NCBI GenBank assembly: GCA_947626745.1
Contig: CANQTF010000001.1
Span: 372,001-436,000 of the forward strand
DNA from: an uncultured Lachnospiraceae bacterium
GTDB taxonomy: Bacteria > Bacillota > Clostridia > Lachnospirales > Lachnospiraceae
Direction of reading: 5' to 3'
Length of the DNA: 64,000 bases
Made by a program: the position numbers and the translations under genes. How positions within the stretch are numbered: position 1 is the stretch's first letter; the number at the start of each line of letters is the position of its first letter. Positions 60,963 through 64,000 of this stretch are shown piece after piece. Under the pieces are notes generated by a model. The model was not told the origin of the DNA. It did no database searches and saw only the letters and a program-made list of their open reading frames with translations.

Positions 60963-60979
60963 GAAAATATCCTATGAAG

Positions 60980-62416
60980 CTATACGGGATATGCCGCGTT
61001 CTTTGTGTCCGCCACGCTCATATCCACTTTCTCCTGCTGTGCCTGACGGTACTTGAAGAAATCGATCGCCACCTGCGGGAACAGCGCGTAGGACAGCACG
61101 TCCTCATCCTGCTGCTTCCATTCCTTCATTTCCGCCTCCAGACCTGCAAGCTCCGGCTCGACATGTCCGGTCGCCTCCGCGGAACGCGCCGTGGAACGTG
61201 GCTCGCCGGGAATGACCTTGTCGATCACTTCCTGATTCATGGGCTTGACCGTCTGGCCGTAATTGCCGCGCAGAAGATCCTTGAACTCGCCCGTCGCCAT
61301 TTTATACCGCTCGCCCATCAGCACATTGAACACCGCCTGTGTGCCGACGATCTGCGAAGAAGGCGTGACCAGAGGCGGCTCGCCGCAGTCCTTGCGGACT
61401 CTCGGGATCTCCTCCAGCACCTCCTGATACTTGTCTTCCGCCTTCTGCTCCTTCAACTGGCTCACCATGTTGGAAAGCATACCGCCGGGCACCTGATAGC
61501 GCAGCGTGTTGATATTGACGCCCAGCACCTTGGTGCTCATCAGACCGGATTCGATGCACTCCTCGCGGTAAGGGCGGAAATAATCCGCGATCTGCGCCAG
61601 GATCTCCTGATCGTAGCCGGTATCGTACTCCGTTCCCTTGAAGGTCTCGACCATGACCTCGGTCGCCGGCTGGGAGGTTCCCAGTGCAAAAGGCGAGATC
61701 GCGCAGTCGATGACATCCACGCCGGCCTCGACGGCTTTCAGATATGTCATGGAAGCCACGCCGGACGTATAGTGCGTATGCAGCTGGATCGGAAGCTTGG
61801 TATTCTCTTTTAAGGTCTTGACAAGCTCCGACGCACGGTAAGGCACGAGAAGTCCCGCCATATCCTTGATACATATGGAGTCCGCACCCATCTCCTCGAT
61901 CTTCTTGGCCATGTCCGCCCAATACTCCAGCGTGTAGGCATCGCCAAGCGTATAGGACAGGGCGACCTGAGATTCCCCTCTGCCTTCCTGTTTCTTGATC
62001 TTGTTGGTGGCGTCTACCGCCGCCTGCAGGTTGCGGATATCGTTCAGGCAATCGAATATCCTGATGACATCAATGCCGTTTGCAATGGATTTCTCCACGA
62101 ATGCGTACACCACATCGTCGGCATAGGGTCTGTAGCCCAAAATATTCTGGCCTCTGAACAACATCTGCAGTTTGGTCTTCTTGAAGCCGTCTCTCAATTT
62201 CCGCAGTCTGTCCCACGGATCCTCCTTCAGGAAACGAAGAGATGCGTCGAAGGTCGCGCCGCCCCAGCACTCTACCGCGTGGTAGCCGACTTTATCCATC
62301 GTCTCTATGATCGGAAGCATTTTCTCGGTGGGCATCCTGGTCGCGATCAGAGATTGATGCGCGTCGCGAAGAACGGTTTCCATGATGCCAACCGGTTTTT
62401 TGATCTGTTCTGCCAT
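60980..62416 (-). CDS. oadA: Carboxyltransferase (alpha) subunit of Na+-pumping decarboxylase
   Basis: The ATG at 62416 has GGAGG 8 bases upstream and gives 478 residues. Leu-Arg-Asp-Ala-His-Gln-Ser-Leu, Trp-Gly-Gly-Ala-Thr-Phe-Asp, Cys-Leu-Asn-Asp, Ile-Lys-Asp-Met-Ala-Gly-Leu, and His-Thr-His-Tyr-Thr-Ser-Gly hold the metal and the carboxyl-transfer lysine. It moves CO2 from oxaloacetate to biotin. The fused biotin domain of the classic alpha chain is missing; biotin is on the separate protein at 63687. A pyruvate carboxylase B chain would look similar, but oadB next to it settles the role. Confidence 0.92.
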   Translation of the reverse strand: MAEQIKKPVGIMETVLRDAHQSLIATRMPTEKMLPIIETMDKVGYHAVECWGGATFDASLRFLKEDPWDRLRKLRDGFKKTKLQMLFRGQNILGYRPYADDVVYAFVEKSIANGIDVIRIFDCLNDIRNLQAAVDATNKIKKQEGRGESQVALSYTLGDAYTLEYWADMAKKIEEMGADSICIKDMAGLLVPYRASELVKTLKENTKLPIQLHTHYTSGVASMTYLKAVEAGVDVIDCAISPFALGTSQPATEVMVETFKGTEYDTGYDQEILAQIADYFRPYREECIESGLMSTKVLGVNINTLRYQVPGGMLSNMVSQLKEQKAEDKYQEVLEEIPRVRKDCGEPPLVTPSSQIVGTQAVFNVLMGERYKMATGEFKDLLRGNYGQTVKPMNQEVIDKVIPGEPRSTARSAEATGHVEPELAGLEAEMKEWKQQDEDVLSYALFPQVAIDFFKYRQAQQEKVDMSVADTKNAAYPV

Positions 62417-62479
62417 TTTCTTTCCCTCCTGATATTTTCTACGCCGCAGCCGCATATACGCGCCGCAGCGGCTGATTTA

Positions 62480-63628
62480 TTAGAATACGCCGAACACCGC
62501 CATGAATGTGCCCGCTGCGACCGCAGTGCCGATCACGCCGGCCACGTTCGGACCCATCGCGTGCATCAGCAGGAAGTTGGTCGGATCCGCCTCCGCGCCG
62601 ACTTTCTGCGACACTCTGGCCGCCATGGGAACCGCGGACACGCCCGCAGAACCGATCAGCGGATTTACCTTGCCCTTGGTCAACACGCACATCAGCTTGC
62701 CGAACAGCACACCCGCCGCCGTGCCGAAGCAAAAGGCGATCAGGCCGAGCACAACGATCTTGATCGTATCCCAGTTCAGGAAAGCCTGTGCGCTGGTGGT
62801 CGCACCGACAGAAGTGCCGAGGATGATGACCACGATGTACATGAGCGCATTGGACGCCGTGTCCGTAAGCTGTCTGACCACGCCGGATTCCCTGAACAGA
62901 TTGCCCAGCATCAGCATACCTACGAGAGGCGCCGTGGTAGGCAGGATCAAGGATACGACGATCGTCACGATGATCGGGAACAGGATCTTCTCCAGCTTGC
63001 TGACGGGACGAAGCTGTCCCATTTTGATCTTGCGCTCCTTCTCCGTCGTGAGCAGCTTCATGATCGGCGGCTGGATGATCGGTACAAGAGACATATAGGA
63101 ATAAGCCGCCACCGCAATCGGTCCGAGCAGCGCCGTCTGCTGCAGCTTGCCCGCAAGGAAGATAGACGTAGGGCCGTCCGCGCCGCCGATGATAGAGATC
63201 GCCGCCGCCGCCTTGTCATTGAAGCCCATTGCGATCGCGCCAAAGTATGCCGCGAAGATACCGAACTGCGCCGCCGCGCCGAGCAGGAAGCTCTTGGGGT
63301 TGGCGATCAGCGGGCCGAAGTCCGTCATCGCGCCGACGCCCATGAAGATCAGCGACGGCAGGATCGCCCACTCGTCCAGCTTGTAGAAGTAGTACAGCAG
63401 ACCGCCGCCGGCGCCGCCCTCTCCGTACTCTGCCATGATATCCGGATAGATATTGACAAGCAGCATACCAAAGGCTATCGGAACAAGAAGCAGAGGCTCA
63501 AACTCATGCCGGATAGCCAGATACAGAAATACCAAAGCTACCAGAATCATGATGTAATTGCCGACTTCAAGATTAAAGAATGCCGTCTGGTGGATCAGAT
63601 TCGATAGCGTAGTTGTAATGTAATCCAT
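62480..63628 (-). CDS. oadB: Na+-translocating decarboxylase beta subunit
   Basis: The 382-residue protein has about nine to ten membrane helices and Gly-Gly-Ala-Asp-Gly-Pro-Thr-Ser-Ile (~147-155), the site of the functional Asp that binds Na+ and proton. It decarboxylates carboxybiotin and moves Na+ out of the cell. It lies 63 bases before oadA. The gene is shorter than proteobacterial OadB, as in other Firmicutes. Confidence 0.96.
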   Translation of the reverse strand: MDYITTTLSNLIHQTAFFNLEVGNYIMILVALVFLYLAIRHEFEPLLLVPIAFGMLLVNIYPDIMAEYGEGGAGGGLLYYFYKLDEWAILPSLIFMGVGAMTDFGPLIANPKSFLLGAAAQFGIFAAYFGAIAMGFNDKAAAAISIIGGADGPTSIFLAGKLQQTALLGPIAVAAYSYMSLVPIIQPPIMKLLTTEKERKIKMGQLRPVSKLEKILFPIIVTIVVSLILPTTAPLVGMLMLGNLFRESGVVRQLTDTASNALMYIVVIILGTSVGATTSAQAFLNWDTIKIVVLGLIAFCFGTAAGVLFGKLMCVLTKGKVNPLIGSAGVSAVPMAARVSQKVGAEADPTNFLLMHAMGPNVAGVIGTAVAAGTFMAVFGVF

Positions 63629-63686
63629 TGTTTAACCTCCTGTAGTCATAGTTTCAGGACCGCCCGTCCGGAGCGGAGCCTGACGG

Positions 63687-64000
63687 TCAGTTCAATGTCG
63701 CGAGCAGAGCGCCGGCCTCGACAGCGTCGCCCACAGCCACATTGATACTTGCTACAGTACCGTCCTCGGGAGCTACTACAGGGATCTCCATCTTCATGGC
63801 CTCCACGATCACGACGGCATCGCCCTTCTTGACCGCCTGGCCCACGTTCGCCTCGATCTTGAACACCTTGCCAGCCGCGCCGGCCTCAATCTTGATCTTG
63901 CCCTGTGCGCCGCTTGCCGCGGGTGCTGCCGCCGGTGCGGGCGCTGCCTTGGGAACTGCCTTAGGTGCCGCGGGCGCTGCCACAGGCGCGCCGTTTGCCG
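63687..64000 (-). CDS. Biotin carrier protein of the decarboxylase (5' part outside window)
   Basis: The frame is open to the window edge; the GTG at 63983 is inside an Ala/Pro-rich linker and is unlikely to be the start. The 104 codons seen are an Ala/Pro hinge and a biotinyl domain with Val-Glu-Ala-Met-Lys-Met-Glu-Ile, where Lys takes biotin. It swings between OadA and OadB. A part with a membrane helix (gamma-like) or a start lies outside. It ends 58 bases before oadB. Confidence 0.92.
   Translation of the reverse strand, partial: ANGAPVAAPAAPKAVPKAAPAPAAAPAASGAQGKIKIEAGAAGKVFKIEANVGQAVKKGDAVVIVEAMKMEIPVVAPEDGTVASINVAVGDAVEAGALLATLN

Noticed and set aside
63687..63983. Biotin carrier starting at the GTG at 63983
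   Set aside because: The upstream codons (Ala-Asn-Gly-Ala-Pro) continue the same Ala/Pro linker without a ribosome site, so the gene simply runs off the window.
1..64000. CRISPR arrays, tRNA/rRNA genes, prophage or integrase
   Set aside because: I saw no regularly spaced repeats, no tRNA cloverleaf, no rRNA stretch and no integrase, terminase or capsid motifs.

Overview
The window looks like chromosomal DNA of a Gram-positive Clostridia member, most likely Lachnospiraceae. The signs are a Phe T-box in front of pheST, an Rnf complex with its own ApbE, an ATP-type PEP carboxykinase, a split Na+-pumping carboxyltransferase, a class B sortase, SpoIID- and SleB-type wall enzymes, and dense c-di-GMP/two-component signalling. 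Most genes are on the minus strand. Many have purine-rich ribosome sites and clear sigma-A-type promoters, and these were used to correct starts. No tRNA, rRNA, CRISPR array or complete insertion sequence was seen.

Bases 1-6200 are accessory. They hold the 5' part of a BspA-like leucine-rich-repeat surface protein, two nuclease genes of the Rpn / PD-(D/E)XK type with identical leaders and near-identical ends but different cores, an AT-rich gene pair that includes a retropepsin-like aspartic protease, and a class B sortase. A 224-bp direct repeat and gene-end remnants show that this part was assembled by duplication and recombination. The surface protein and the sortase share a long promoter-like sequence.

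Bases 6200-29600 are mostly housekeeping: small Cys/Asn-rich and hypothetical proteins, leuS, an EF-G-like GTPase with an altered G4 motif, tyrA-aroA, a VanZ-like protein, a PilZ protein, queA, an M18 aminopeptidase, pheST with a T-box, a YihY-type protein, a SpoIID-like protein, a probable 6S RNA, a GGDEF protein, pckA and deoC.

Bases 29600-43000 are a signalling cluster. A dCache chemoreceptor, a receiver-less HD-GYP protein, a hybrid kinase with an HPt domain, a second hybrid kinase fused to a DegV domain, and deoC lie in one direction. They sit behind a promoter whose spacer contains nine consecutive G residues, which makes it a candidate phase-variable switch. A LytTR regulator, citrate synthase, and thrC with a single-domain receiver and a membrane protein follow.

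Bases 43000-64000 hold a SleB-like hydrolase, a double-AP2 protein, a GH25-like protein with altered active-site residues, apbE, a ferredoxin-type aldo/keto reductase, rnfCDGEAB, an RNase H-fold exonuclease, and cheR. A co-directional run follows (TetR, RpiR, BaiN-like flavoprotein, cmk, ispH, S1 protein, cheR). The window ends in oadA, oadB and a biotin carrier that runs off the edge. ApbE probably flavinylates RnfD and RnfG; Rnf and the decarboxylase both connect central metabolism to an ion gradient.

A short element of about 85 bp occurs at three places, each time directly next to a terminator-like hairpin.
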